From Meloidogyne chitwoodi (taxonomy: Eukaryota; Nematoda; Chromadorea; Rhabditida; Meloidogynidae), in the NCBI GenBank assembly GCA_015183035.1, contig JACZZP010000009.1, forward strand, positions 806,001 to 870,000: DNA of 64,000 nt, given 5' to 3'. Numbering within the stretch: position 1 is the first letter of the stretch; every line of letters begins with the position of its first letter. The notes beneath the pieces are model-generated. The model was not told where the DNA came from. It did not search any database and was given only the letters and a program-made list of their open reading frames with translations. Below are positions 12,732 through 25,281 of the stretch, piece after piece. The translations under genes and the position numbers were made by a program.

Positions 12732-13556
12732 TTATTCATTTCTTTTTATTTTTAATTTTATAAAATATCTAACCAATATTTATTTTTTTGGCAATAAATA
12801 AATAAATAAAAATATGTAAATTGCTTTTGAACAATTTATTTTTATTTAAAATTGAAAGAAATAAAAATGAAAAACTTTATAAATTTATTTATATTTTTTC
12901 TAAATTTACTAACAATAAAAAAGGCAATTTTAAGAAAAAAAAGATTTAATATTTTTGTTAAATTTAAATAAAAAAATATATTTGTATTAATATATTTACT
13001 TTTTTTAAAATAAAATAATTTAAAAATAAAATAATAAATAAATTAATTTATTTTTAAAATATAATTTATTAATTAAAATTAATTCTTAATTTTCTATTAG
13101 TCACTAGTAAAATTTAAAAAAAAATATTGACAAATTAAAAAAAAGAAAATTGAGAAGTTAGCTAAATAAGTAAATTTAATATTAAAGAGAAAGTAAATTT
13201 AATATAAAAATTTAATAAATTTTAGAAAAAATTGTAAAATTTAAAATTAAATTAAAATTTATTTTTTAAATATTCCTTAGGGATTTATATTTATTTATTT
13301 GTTATAAAAATGTATTTTTTAAATTATAAAATATTTGATTTAAATAAAAAATAGGAAAATTAAGTATCATTAAATTTAATTTTCTCATTTTCTACAATTT
13401 ATTTTTTTGGAAATATTTATTTAAAAAATAATCTCATAAAAATATATTAAATTTATTTTAATAAATTGTGAGAAATTTTAGAAAAAGAAACATTTTTTTT
13501 AATAAAATATGAGCTAATTAATTAATTAATTAAAAAAATTCAATTATAATATATTT
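12732..13556 (-). other. unc-17/cha-1 spacer
   Basis: AT-rich non-coding DNA between the unc-17 stop and the first recognised cha-1 coding exon. By analogy with the C. elegans cholinergic locus it would be the 3' part of a long cha-1 first intron that also spans unc-17. No strong internal feature was seen. Confidence 0.5.
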
Positions 13557-16325
13557 TCACCATTGAGGATTTAAAGGATCAAATCCATCATTTCCTTTAA
13601 AAGGGTTACCACCAAAATTAGTAATTTGTTGTTGTTGATATCCATTAATTTCTTCACCATCTGCTCCAATCCATTGAGAATCTGTTGAATCTAATGGATG
13701 ATTTTCTTCTTTCTTTTTTTTTTAAATATTTAAATTAAATTAAATTAATTTAATATATTTACTTGTTTTTCATTTAAATTTGCATTATTTATTTGTTTTT
13801 TATTTTCATTATTTCCTTCAATATTTTGATAATTTGGTATTTTTCTTAACATTCCAATTAATGGAGAATAACCAACATTTAGAATACTTTAATTAATAAA
13901 TATTAAATTTTAATTAATTAATTGGGGGGATAAAAATAAGATTTAATTAATTTTAAATTAAAATATTCTGAGCTTAAAAATTTTTTTTAAATATTTTTTA
14001 TAATATAATTTAATATTCTAAAAATTACACAATTTTTAAATTAATTAATATTTTTAAAAATTAATTAAAATATATCAAACAATAAATTTTTAAATAAATA
14101 ATTATTTTAAATATTAAATCATAATAATTCCTTTAAATCTTTAAATATATTTTTAAAAAATAATATTTAAATGTCTCCCCAAAAAACTCATACCAAATAA
14201 AAATATTTAAAACAACAAATCCAAGTATATTAACAACTCCCCCAGCAATAATAGGTCCAAAAGCATATGCCAAACTATAAGAAATATCAGCAATAGCATA
14301 AACAGAGCCATAAACAGAGACATGTCTAGTATCAACTAAATAACCTAACATTGGTAATAAACTTGTGTCAATTAAAGCAATTCCAAAACAAATAGTTGAT
14401 AAAGGAATAATTAATTGTAAAGCATTAGACATAAAAGGAACTAATAAACAAGATATTCCTTCCATTAATAAACCAATTGTGGCAAATAACCAACTTTTTT
14501 GAGGATATTTTTTTAATAAACGAACAGTTAAATATACACCAAATACATGAGGAAAGAATGCTGGAAACCATATCATTCCAACCTTTTTTTTTTAATTTTT
14601 AAATTAAATAAAAATTAATTTTTAATAATGAGAATAATTAAAACTAATTTTTTTTAATTATTTTTAATTATATATTAAACATATTTTTATTTTTAATTAA
14701 AAAATATAATCAAAAATAAAGGAAAAATTAATTAAAAAAAATTAATATAATATAATTTATTTATTTATTTAAAAAAAAAGAAAACATACTTGCCAGTTTG
14801 GAGTATTAGGCATAGTTTCTGACATCCATCTTTAATTTAAATTAATTAAATTAATTTTATTTAAAGATTTGAGAGTTAAAAATATTTTAAAAATATATTT
14901 ATTAGTGAATTTTAATTATTAAAAATTTAAAATAAAATAATTAAAATATTTTATTTATTTTTACGTAGTAATTGTAGGTTCAATAAATGCTAGTGAAATA
15001 TTTGCCATAATTAAAGCACCTGAACAGACAGCAATAAATGGATCCATAAATAACTTAAATTATATTTTAATATTTTTTATATTAAATTTATTTATTTAAA
15101 TTTATAATTAATAAAATAAAAAGCAAACCCTCCACATAGGTGTTCCTTGTAATCTTTCACCAGTTTCAGGATTTCTAGCATTAGAAATTCTAGCTTTAGG
15201 TTGTATAACCCAAAATACCATAAAAGCATCAGTTAAACAAACTAATGATAAAACAAGAAAAGGAACAGGTTTTCCAGCAATTGAATAAAGTATTGAACCA
15301 AAAGGTGGGGCAACTAAACTGCCAAAAGAAATAAATGCTTGAGCAATCCCCAATGCTGCTGAACGTTCACTTTCTTCAGTAAATCTGTCAGCAATCATTG
15401 CTAAACCAGAAGTATCTGCAAATGCTGAACCAAAGCCTTGAAGAGAACGAGCAAAGAAAAGAACACCATAACTTTTACCCAAAGCAAAAATAGCTGTTGA
15501 AAAGAACATTACTATAAGGCCTATAATCATTGGTAATTCATATCCAATTCTATCTATTATAAATCTGAAAGAAAAATTAAAAATAAATTATTTAAAAATA
15601 AAATAATTTAATTAATTAATTTAAAAAAATAATTATTCTTTTTTAAATTAATTATTTTATTAATTAAATAATTAATTTTAGTTAAGAATTTATTTAAAAA
15701 TATTTTATAAAAATATTTTTAATAAAATTAAATATTTTAATTTAATTAATTTACCCAGAAAAAGGATTAACAAAAATTTGAAGTAAAGCTTTAGCAGCAA
15801 ATAACCATCCTAATTCAATTTCTTCATCTAAATAGTCAATTTGTCCACCAATCATTTTAATTACAATTGTCCCATTTGCTAACTATTTAATTTAATTAAA
15901 TTAATTAATTTAATTAATTAAATAATTATTTACTTTTCTAGTTTCATTGTGATAACCAATATATTCAACCTTTAATTTAAATAAATATATTTTTAAATTT
16001 ATTATTCAAAATACATATTTAAAGAAATGTTTTTTTTTAATTTAAATAAATAATTAATTAAATATTAATTAAATAATTAATTAAAATAACCTCATAAGCA
16101 TGTATATCTCTCAGATATTTTGGAATAATTGGAACAATAACCTTTATTTTAAATTAATTAAATTTAAATAATAATATTAACCATATAAAGCATATTATCT
16201 AATAAAAGTGCTACACTAACAACCAAAAGAACTAAACGTTTTTGCATTTTAGGTTGACTAGCCCATTCATCTATTCTTTGTTTTATCCATTCAGAATCTT
16301 TATTAAACATTGGAATATTTACCAT
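13557..16325 (-). CDS. unc-17: Vesicular acetylcholine transporter UNC-17/VAChT
   Basis: A proton-coupled antiporter of the major facilitator superfamily that loads acetylcholine into synaptic vesicles. Starting at [13 protein letters not shown] (16325), the translation shows TM1 ([20 protein letters not shown]), the glycosylatable lumenal loop with YHNETRKLANGT, the MFS motif region around [14 protein letters not shown], and [61 protein letters not shown] and the C-terminal helices with [20 protein letters not shown] follow. The tail ends in DPLNPQW, as I recall for C. elegans UNC-17. The tail between is poorly conserved and Asn/Gln-rich. Eight or so small introns are present. The near-identity of the transmembrane blocks and the terminal motif leave little doubt. 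It is the promoter-proximal gene of the cholinergic locus. Confidence 0.95.
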
Positions 16326-16458
16326 TATTATTTTATTTAAATAATATTTAACTAAAAAATAAAATATATTTATTTTTTTAAAAATGTTAAAATAAAATAA
16401 AAAACGTCAAAAGTTGTCTTCAGAGTTCCTTTAAAAATATATTCGTTTGTTGTGTTAT

Positions 16459-16468
16459 TCCCTTAGGA
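16459..16468. promoter_or_regulatory. Candidate UNC-3 (COE) binding site
   Basis: TCCCTTAGGA matches the COE consensus TCCCNNGGGA at 9 of 10 positions and lies 134 bp upstream of the unc-17 ATG. UNC-3 is the known terminal selector of cholinergic motor neurons and binds COE motifs in the C. elegans unc-17/cha-1 locus. Function here is inferred. Confidence 0.45.
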
Positions 16469-18285
16469 AAAAGTTTAAAGGAAACAAATAAAAAAATTTT
16501 TCCGATTTATGTGAATATATATTTTTGTTTTTTTAAATAAATTTTTTTATTTTTTAATTGGTAAAAATTAAAAAAAAAATATTGGTTGGCTATTTTTTCA
16601 ATATTTAATTTAATTTAATTTATTAACTGCTTAATTTTTAATAAAACTTGACTATAAAGTTGTAGATTATATTTTAATTAAAAATCTTAAATTTTTTTTA
16701 AATAAATTTAAATTTTTTAAATTTAATTAAAAACTTGGGAAAAATCTAAAAAAGGAGGGGGAGAATGCGTGTGAATTAATGGAAAAATTTTTAAATAAAT
16801 ATTTCCAAGTATTTTTTATATAATTTATTTTATTTAAAAAAACACTCAAAATTTGCCTTTTCCATTAAAAATGGAAATTTTTGGAATTTTTAAATTGTTG
16901 GCTTTTTAGGAATAAAATTTATGTAAAATTGAACAGATTTTTGTCTGTTTAAAAAAGAGAAGAGTTCTCTAAAAATATATTATTACGTCAAATTTAAAGA
17001 AGAAAAAAAAGAACAGTAAAAAAAGAAAAACAAGCATTTCCGAAGAATTTCCGTAAAAAATAAAAAAAAATAAATTTTAGCTTTATCATTACAATGTTTT
17101 TTTATTTTTGCATTGATTCTTCAACCCTTTTTGCCCTTATTTTATTTAAATAAATAAAAAAAAAGATTTTCTAGTTAGGGAATTAAATCCAATCTCTTCC
17201 TCTTTTTTAAATGTCTCCTAAGAGAATAAAAATAAATAAAAACACAAATTACCCAATTTATTTATTTATTTTAACTCTCAAATCTGGAAGCTTTTTTGAT
17301 TAAAAAAAAAGAGAGAAAGAGAAAATTAATTAATTTAAATTTAAAAAATATTTTATTAATTTTTTAGTAAATAAATAACAAAAAATTTTAAATTTTCTTA
17401 AATTTTTAAACTTAAAAAAAAAAAAGTTTTGTCTGAGAGGTTTAACAGTGTGAGGTTGTTGAATATATTAATAAATAAATAAAAAAAGAAAATTATGAAT
17501 TATTGAACAACAGAAGAGAGAAAAAAAGAACAAATAAATTAGCGGAATTAGTATATTTTTACAAAAAGAAAAAAAATAAAAATATTTTTTTGAATAGAAA
17601 AATATTTTTTTTAAGGTTTTTTAGTTGACTTTTGCCAGTAAAAGAGAATTAAAAAAAAAAATATTTTACTAAAAGAAAAACCTAAAAAAAAGAAAACAAT
17701 ACAAATTAGATTGAAAACATGACTTTATTTTAAATTTTATTTATTTTTACTGATTGTAAAAATAATATTAAAAAAAGGAAATTTGATTTGAAGAAAAAAA
17801 TAAAATTTATTTTATTTTTTTTTAATTAAGAATATAAAAAAGATATATTTATTTATTTTATTTTATTTTTTATTAAAATAATAAATAAATAAATATTTTT
17901 AATATTAATTACCTATATTAGTGGAAGAAGACTTTAATAAAATTAAAAAATAAATTTTTAAAATAATTAAAAAAAATCAAAAAATGTCTGTATATTTATA
18001 TAAATATTTAAAATAAAAATTTATTAAAAAAAAAAAATTTCTTTTCCTTTTTACTCTTTTTTATTAAATTAAAATAAAATTATAATTAAAATAAATAAAT
18101 ATTTTTTTAAAAATTCTAATAAATTTAATATTTTTAAAAACTTTTTTTATTAAAAAATATTAAGTGTGTGAACAAAAAAACTTTTTTACTGCTTTGCTCT
18201 GTGCGTGTTTCAAAATACAAATAAATATTTATATATTTAATTCATTTCTGGCATTTTACAAATTTATGGTTTGAAGGGAAATTGA

Positions 18286-18295
18286 ACCCGTGGGA
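18286..18295. promoter_or_regulatory. Second candidate UNC-3 (COE) binding site
   Basis: ACCCGTGGGA matches TCCCNNGGGA at 9 of 10 positions and keeps the CCCNNGGG core, which is rare in DNA this AT-rich. It lies about 2 kb upstream of unc-17 and 620 bp upstream of the H2B-like gene, so either could be its target. Confidence 0.35.
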
Positions 18296-18914
18296 AGGTA
18301 AAAAATAAAAAAATAAAAAAGAATAAAATAAATAAATATTTTATATTATATATTTAGTAGAATAAACGGAAGATAAAGAGGATATTTTTATTTATTTTTA
18401 TTTATTTTTATTTATTTTAGATTCAATATTAAAAAAAAAGTAAAGAGAGACCAATTAAGCTTATATTCATCTCCTTTTTTATTTTTAAAAAACAAAGAAT
18501 TTACCTTTTTGAAAAATGATATTAAATAAAAAAATAAATAAACAAGACTACTGACTTGATTAAATAATAATAATAATTTTAAAAAAATATATCCTCTCAA
18601 TTTTATTTTATTTTTATTTCCGGAATGTTTTTCAATTTATTTCCTTTTTTTTATTTTTATTTAATTGTGTATTATTTAAAAAGAAAAAATAAATTTAATT
18701 TATTTAAAAATTTAATTAATTAAAATTTATATTTTATTTTTTAATTAAAAAATAAATAATATATTAAAAATTAATTACTAATTTATTTTACTTTTATTTA
18801 AATATTTTTTAAAAAAGTTGTAATATTATAAAAGCTCAATTAATTAATTAATCTAAAAAATCTCCTTACAGTAATTCAACAAATAAAACAAAATATTCTT
18901 CTTCTCTTCTTGAA

Positions 18915-19705
18915 ATGGGGTTAAATAACAACAATAAAGACAACAACAACAACAAAAAATCTTCAAAGGAAAAGAAAGTTTCTTATGCTAAAAATTCTGT
19001 GATGACTAATAAAGATGGGGGAAAGGATAACAACAATAATAATAATAATAATAATAATAATATTCAAGAACAACAACCACTACTTCCAATAATTAAAAGT
19101 CCAACAATTCGCAAAACAATTGCAAAACGTCAAAAAGTGCCAACACCTCCAAAGATTGTCCAAACATCACCAGAGATTGTAAAATCAAAGAAAGGGGGGA
19201 GTAGTCGCCAAACTGTTGACAGTGGAGGAAGTAATGACAAAATTCGAAAGCGTAAACCAAAACGAACATTCAAGTATTTTTAATTAATTAATTAATTTTT
19301 TTAATTAATTAATTTTATTAAGATTGCACATCTATAAAGTGTTAAAGGAAGTTCATCGTGGTCAAAAAATGCGCATTTCGAAGCGTGGAATGGCTGTTGT
19401 GAATAAGTAAATTAATTAATTATTTTTAATTTAAATAAAAGGCTTCCCCTTATTTGAGTAATTAATTAATTAATTTAATCTGAAATTAATTTTTCAGTTA
19501 TATTGAGGATTTCTTTGAACGTATTGCTGCTGAGGCTGGTAAACTTTGCAAAATCAGCAAAAAACAAACTCTTTCTCTTCGAGATATGCAAAGTGCAGCT
19601 AAGATTGTTCTGATGCATGGAGATCTTCATCTTCATGCACTCAATGAAGGCAGAAAGGTGATAAAGAAAATTGAAATGGAAGGAAAAGGAGGGAAGATTA
19701 AATAA
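18915..19705 (+). CDS. Divergent histone H2B variant with long Asn-rich N-terminal tail
   Basis: Three exons. The first (18915-19271) encodes a basic tail of about 119 residues with Asn runs and K/R clusters (KKSSKEKK, RKRKPKRTF). Exons 2 and 3 encode an H2B-type histone fold: YKVLKEVHRG, SKRGMAVVNNYIEDFFERIA, EAGKLCKISKKQTLSLRDMQ, SAAKIVLMHGDL, HALNEGRKVIKK. Canonical H2B has YKVLKQVHPDTGISSKAM, NDIFERIAAEA and HAVSEGTKAVTKY, so the fold is clear but diverged. The tail is about three times the usual 35 residues. Of the acidic-patch glutamates, one appears as Asp (HGDL) and one is kept (NEG). A lysine aligns with the ubiquitylated K120, but the following Tyr-Thr is Ile-Glu. Introns at 19272-19321 and 19410-19498 suggest a polyadenylated replacement-type gene. 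A germline or sperm role is possible but unproven. Confidence 0.85.
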
Positions 19706-20205
19706 ATAAATAAATAAATAAATAAGAAGAAGATATAATATATAGAAGATATTATTGTATATATATTTAGGTTATAATAAGTGTAATTAAATAAATAAAA
19801 TAATTATATATTAAATATAAAAAATAAATAAATATTTATAATTGAATTATTTTGTGTTTTTTAAATTTAATATTTTAAATATGTATAATATATTATTTTC
19901 AATTTAATAATTACTTTAAAAAGAGTAAATTTATAATTAATATTAATTCATATACCCAAAGGTATTCAGAAGAGGATAATGATTTCCCTCATATTTTTAA
20001 TTATTAAAAAAATATAAATAAATAAAAAAATTAATTTTATACTAAAAAAATATATTTATTTATTTTTACCCGAATAAATGGCAAGAATTAAAAATTAAAA
20101 AATGTACTACTAAACAAATAATATCTCATCTTTTTTTCTCCAAAAATATAATTTAAAAATATTTTTCAGAAATTAATAATATTTTTGGAGAAAATATTTT
20201 TAAAA
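19706..20205. other. Intergenic, convergent 3' flanks
   Basis: 500 bp between the convergent H2B-like and tyrosinase genes. AT-rich, with a (TAAA) run just after the H2B-like stop and no other visible feature. Confidence 0.5.
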
Positions 20206-23200
20206 TTATTTTTTCATAAAACTTTCAGTATGCCAATGTTCAAAAACTTTATCAATTTTTTTATGTTTTTTAAATTCTTTTTTATTTTCAAATACTATTT
20301 TAGTACAACGACCTTCTAAACATTGTCCTTTATAACAAATTTCACTAGACCATTCAAATCCTTTACAATTTCCATTTGGCTTAACTTTTGCTACACAAAC
20401 TGGATAACCAATATTTGTTTTAACATCACACCAAAGATATCTTTAAATTAAATTAATTAATTAATAAAATAAATATTTAAAAAATATATTTAAAAGAAAA
20501 TTATGTAATTTTATTTACCTAATAATTATAAATATTTAAATAAATTTAAAATAGTGCTGTGATTATCTCTGCTAATTTTAGGATAGAGGTTACTCTATGG
20601 AATTATAAGAAAATATTTAAATTTGACCAAAAATTAAATAAATTTAAATAAAATTTATTTTTAAGCCTAATGGTTTATTTTTTAATAAAAAAATAATTTA
20701 AATTTATTACTTAATATTTCCACATTCCTCAGAAAGTCCATTAGGACAAGAAGGTCTTTTAGCATATTCATACATATTATCAGTATAATTATTAGAAAGT
20801 GCATCTAAATTAATTTAATTTAAAAATATTTATTTAATTAATTAAAAAAAACCTAAATTTCTTAAAGGTTGAAGCATTGGCATAAAAGAATCAGAAAAGT
20901 GCCATTCTGGCATACATTCACCATCATCTCTTGGATAATCACGTTCTCTTTGATGTCTAGTTTGTCTTTTTTGTCTCCACATTTCCCATATAGAATCAAC
21001 AAATCCTTTAATTTTAATTAAATTAATTTTAATTAATTTAATTAAATATTACCATGATGCATAAAGAAAATAGGATCATTACTTGAACTAAATCTTTCTT
21101 GCATATCTCCACTAATAAAATAATGAACATAATCATGGGAATATTCAAGTAAACGATCATCTAATTCATAATTAGTACAAGTCTTTTTAATTAATTTAAT
21201 TTAATTAATTTTATTATATTTTAATTTTACATGTAAAGGTAAAGAAAATGCCAAAACTTTATCAACACTATTTTGTGAAAGTGTATAATCAATACGAGCT
21301 TCATTAAAAAATTCACCTTTAAAAATATTATTAATTTTATTTTTTATTAATTTATTTTACCATCTTGTTGATCACCAAACATTCTTTGAAATGAATGTCT
21401 ACCCTTAAATTAAATAAATAATAATTAATTATTTAATTTATTTATTTACATCCATAGTTGTCCAATTAGCAAAAAGTCCAGTAGTTACAAAACCAGATTC
21501 ATCTGCTTCACCCAATAACTTTAATTAAATAATTAAATTAAATATTTAATTAATTAATTTACATAATCACTAAACATAATTGAATCTTCAGGTGCTGGTA
21601 AACCTTAAAAAGAAATTTTCTTTTAATAAAAATATTAAAAATAATTAAAACCTCCATCTAAAGTACTGTCCCAATAAGGAAGTCCAAGTATTGGAACCTT
21701 AAAAATATATTTAATTAAATAAAATTATTGTCAAATTAATTTACAGTATTTTCAGGATGAAATGAACGATAAACAATTTCTAATCTAATAAAATATTTAA
21801 ATTAAATATATTCTCTTTTAATTTAACCTTTTAAGGAATTCTCTGTGCCAAGGAAAGAAAGAAGGTCCTGAATGGACGCCTGATCTTCGATGAATCATTC
21901 CTAAATTAAAAATAAATTAATTAAAAAAGACTAAAGAAATAAGAGATATTTATTATTTAATTTTAATTTATTTTTTATTAATGTCAAAATATGTTAATAA
22001 ATATAATTGTAAAAGGACTCCTAATACTATTTATTATTATGTTTAATTAATTTTATTTTTTTACCTAAATTTCTGTAAAAACCACTTTGTTTAAAACGAC
22101 GCATTGTCTCTAAAAATAATGCCATTTCTTCTGAATTAAAAGTTCTAAATTCTTTTCTAATTGCTCTTTGTAAAGGCTTTCCATTTTTTAAAATACATTC
22201 ATTACCAGAAACATCACCTAATTTAAAAAATATTTAAATTTAAAAAATTAAAAAACCTTTAAATAAAGGACAAATACATTCTAATGTTAAACAATGCATA
22301 AATGGCCAAAGTTGCCATGGCCAATTAGCAGAATCTTTTTGTTCACCATTAGGTAAATGATGATGACCAAATTTAGCTTCAGATCTATTAAAGTGATAAT
22401 AATAAATTATTTTATTTTTTTTTAAATTTTATTTAATTTACTCTAAAAATCAAGTTTTGTATTAAAAAAGAATTATATGTCTCTATTATTATTTTAATTT
22501 ATTAAATATAGTTTAAAGTAATAATAATAAATAAACAGACAATAATTTAGTGTTTAAATTAAATTATGAAGTAAATTAATATTAAATTAATATTAAAAAA
22601 TTATACTTATGTACTCTTATTTTTTAAATAATAATTAAATAAATATATAAATAAATAAATATATTATTTTAATTAATTTAATTTAAATTAATTAATTCTC
22701 TTACTTATTTTGATTTCTTTCTAAAATATTTAAAGTAATTGAATTATCTTCTTCTTCTTCATTTTTCCCTTCTTTAATCATTCCATTAATTGCAGCTTTC
22801 ATCCAATTTTTTTGTTCTTTATTTAAAGATTTAATTAAAATATCAAAATCATTTAATTCTTCTTCTGAACGTTTATTAACTCTTTTTTGAAAAGGATAAT
22901 AATTATTTAATTTATTATTATTATGTAAATGACGATTATGTTCACGCCAAAATTGAGCAGCTAGTCTTTTTTAATTGATCAAATTATTTTTTATTAAAAA
23001 AGAAATAATATGTAGTTAAAATAATATTTTACGGAAATATAAGTATATATATTTAATTATTTTTTATAAAACAAGTTTTTTAGTATATTTTTTAAAAAAT
23101 ATAAAAATAGAAGATAATTAAATAAATTATTGTTGAAATAAAAATAATTAATTTTCTATTTTTTAAATATTTTTAAAATTATTTTCTTTTACCTTAAACG

Positions 23201-23531
23201 TTGATCACTTCCATGTTCTTCCATTAATTGAGCATCAATAATTTTTGGATTTGTTTGATTTTGTCCAGTCATTTTACCAGCATTTGGATTATCACGAAAT
23301 ACCTAAATAAATATTTAATTTTATTTAATTTATTTTAAAAATAACTTTTTGATGTGTTTCATGATAAACTCTAAAAAAAGGTTGTTCATCACGTAAAATA
23401 TAAAAATGTCCGTTCCAAGTTTGATTTTTTTCTACTATATAATTTTTTCTAAAAGCACCTTCTTGAGCATTTTGTAAATTTAAATAATTTAATAAAATAA
23501 TAAATAATTTAATTATTATTTTAATTTTCAT
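20206..23531 (-). CDS. Secreted tyrosinase (type-3 copper oxidase)
   Basis: Oxidises phenols to quinones with a binuclear copper centre; in nematodes such enzymes are linked to cuticle or eggshell tanning. The protein begins with a hydrophobic signal peptide (MKIKIIIKLFIILLNYLNLQ), followed by a 150-residue acidic/Asn-rich propeptide-like region. The CuA site is visible as IHRRSGVHSGPSFFPWHREF followed by LPYWDSTLDGG. The CuB site is visible as YSHDYVHYFI and [21 protein letters not shown]. The His pattern (HSGP...WHRE; HDYVH; MHHGFVD) is complete for the later ligands. A Cys-rich C-terminal module follows (CPNGLSEECG...CDVK...CVAK...CKGF...CYKGQCLEGRC), as in many nematode tyrosinases. About a dozen introns. 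The expected first CuA His falls in MHCLTLECIC or nearby and was not assigned with certainty. Stands alone, with no operon partner. Confidence 0.9.
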
Positions 23532-24934
23532 TTTCTTTTTTTAATTTAAATTAAAAAAATTGTTCATTTAATTAATTAATTTTTTAAATTAAAAGGGGAG
23601 ATATTTTGTATTAAATTAGGCAATTTTATAAAAATTGAATTATTTTTTTAATTTTAAATAAAAATATTTTAATATTATTTTGGTCATAGAATTAATCAAA
23701 AAAAATAAATATATTTATTGAATAATTTTTTTATTATAAACTTGAAGAAGAAAATCAATTAAAAATATTTAAAATTTATTAAAAAATAAAATATTTAAAT
23801 TTTAAATTAAAATTAAAAAATCTTATTAAATAAATAAATAAATTATTTTAATTTATTAAATAGAGACAACCTTTAAATTTATTTATTTAAAAAAATGAAA
23901 ATATTTTTTTAAATTTAATTTAATTGACAATAAGAAAATAGAAGATAAAAAAATGTTAGGCGAAAAGGTTTTCTTCTGTTTTGATTAATTAATTAATTTA
24001 AAAAATATTTAATTTGGCGAATAATAAATTATATATAAATTTATTTATAAAAAATATTAAACAACTTTGGAGTAATTTTAAATATTTTTTTATTATTATT
24101 AATTTAAAAAATAAATAGAAATTGAAGGGGATAGAGAAAAATTAAATAAATTAAATTAAAAAATATTTTTATTTTAAATTATTTTAAAAAATTAAGGATC
24201 AAAAATAAAAATAAAATAAAACTTTTTTTATGACTTTGGAATAATTTTGTTAATTTTTAAAAATAATTAAATTAAAAGTTCAAATAAATTAAAAAAACAA
24301 TAAATTTATTTTACAAAAATTAATGACCAAAAAATAATATTTTATGGATTTGCCTGAATTAAATAAATAAATAAATAAAAGAATAAATAGATGCGCAATA
24401 AATAAATATAAAAAAGAACAATAAAAGAAAAAAATATTTAATTTTTTATTTTAATTATTAAAAAAAATAAGTAGATGAACAGGGCCCTAGCTGTGTTCAA
24501 TAAATAAATAAATATTATTTTTATACTTTCCTTAGGCACAAAAAAAGAATAAAAAAAATAAGAAGGACTGCCTGCTGGTTTTTACTCCTTTCCGATTTTT
24601 GCGCATTTTATTTATGTGTGATCTAAAAATAAAAATAAAAAACCAAAATTAATCAATTCATTTTTTTCATGACTTCTTTTATGAATACATTTATTTATTT
24701 ATTTATATTTTTCTTTAAAAAAAATATTTAAAAAGTTCTACATTTTAAAAAGAAAAAATAAAAACTAAAAATTTATTTAATTTTATTTAAATAATTTTTA
24801 AAATTAAAAAATGAGAATAATATTAAAAGAATTGTTTGACAAGATAAATAAAGTTTTGTTAATTTTTTAATAATTATTTAGTTTAATTTATTTTTAATTT
24901 TTTCTTTTTATAATTAATTTAATAAATATATGTA
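23532..24934. other. Intergenic upstream of the tyrosinase gene
   Basis: Dense A/T runs with no supportable coding region. Contains the tyrosinase promoter by position, with no recognisable motif. It ends at the target-site duplication of the element that begins at 24943. Confidence 0.5.
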
Positions 24935-25281
24935 AATTGTTTGGTACTTTTCGGTTATGGCGACAAAGTCCGCAATTTTTGTCCGCAACTTTTTTATACT
25001 TTATTAATTATATTGTAGGCATAATATAAAGATTTTTTAATTTTTCCTTAAAAGAGATTATATTAGGTAAGCTGATTGGGAAAACTGCCCAGATCATTGA
25101 AACATAATTCCCTATATATACATATGTTCTTATATATTTCCCTAATATTTTTTCAAACTACTCTTTCCAAGCTATATCTATGCGAATTTTTATGGAGAGA
25201 AGATGTAAAAAGAAGAGAAGTTGATCTATTTGATGATATTTTAGCACAAATTGTTGATTTTATGCCTCCAATATAATAAAG

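Larger units (their letters stand above)
16326..18914. other. Divergent regulatory region of the cholinergic locus and the H2B-variant gene
   Basis: 2.6 kb between the divergently transcribed unc-17 (-) and the H2B-like gene (+). The shared 5' non-coding exon of unc-17/cha-1, if conserved, would lie here, but I could not define it. Two near-consensus COE/UNC-3 motifs are listed separately. The rest is A/T runs; a minus-strand open frame near 18.4-18.6 kb is AT-rich and not believed. Confidence 0.5.
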
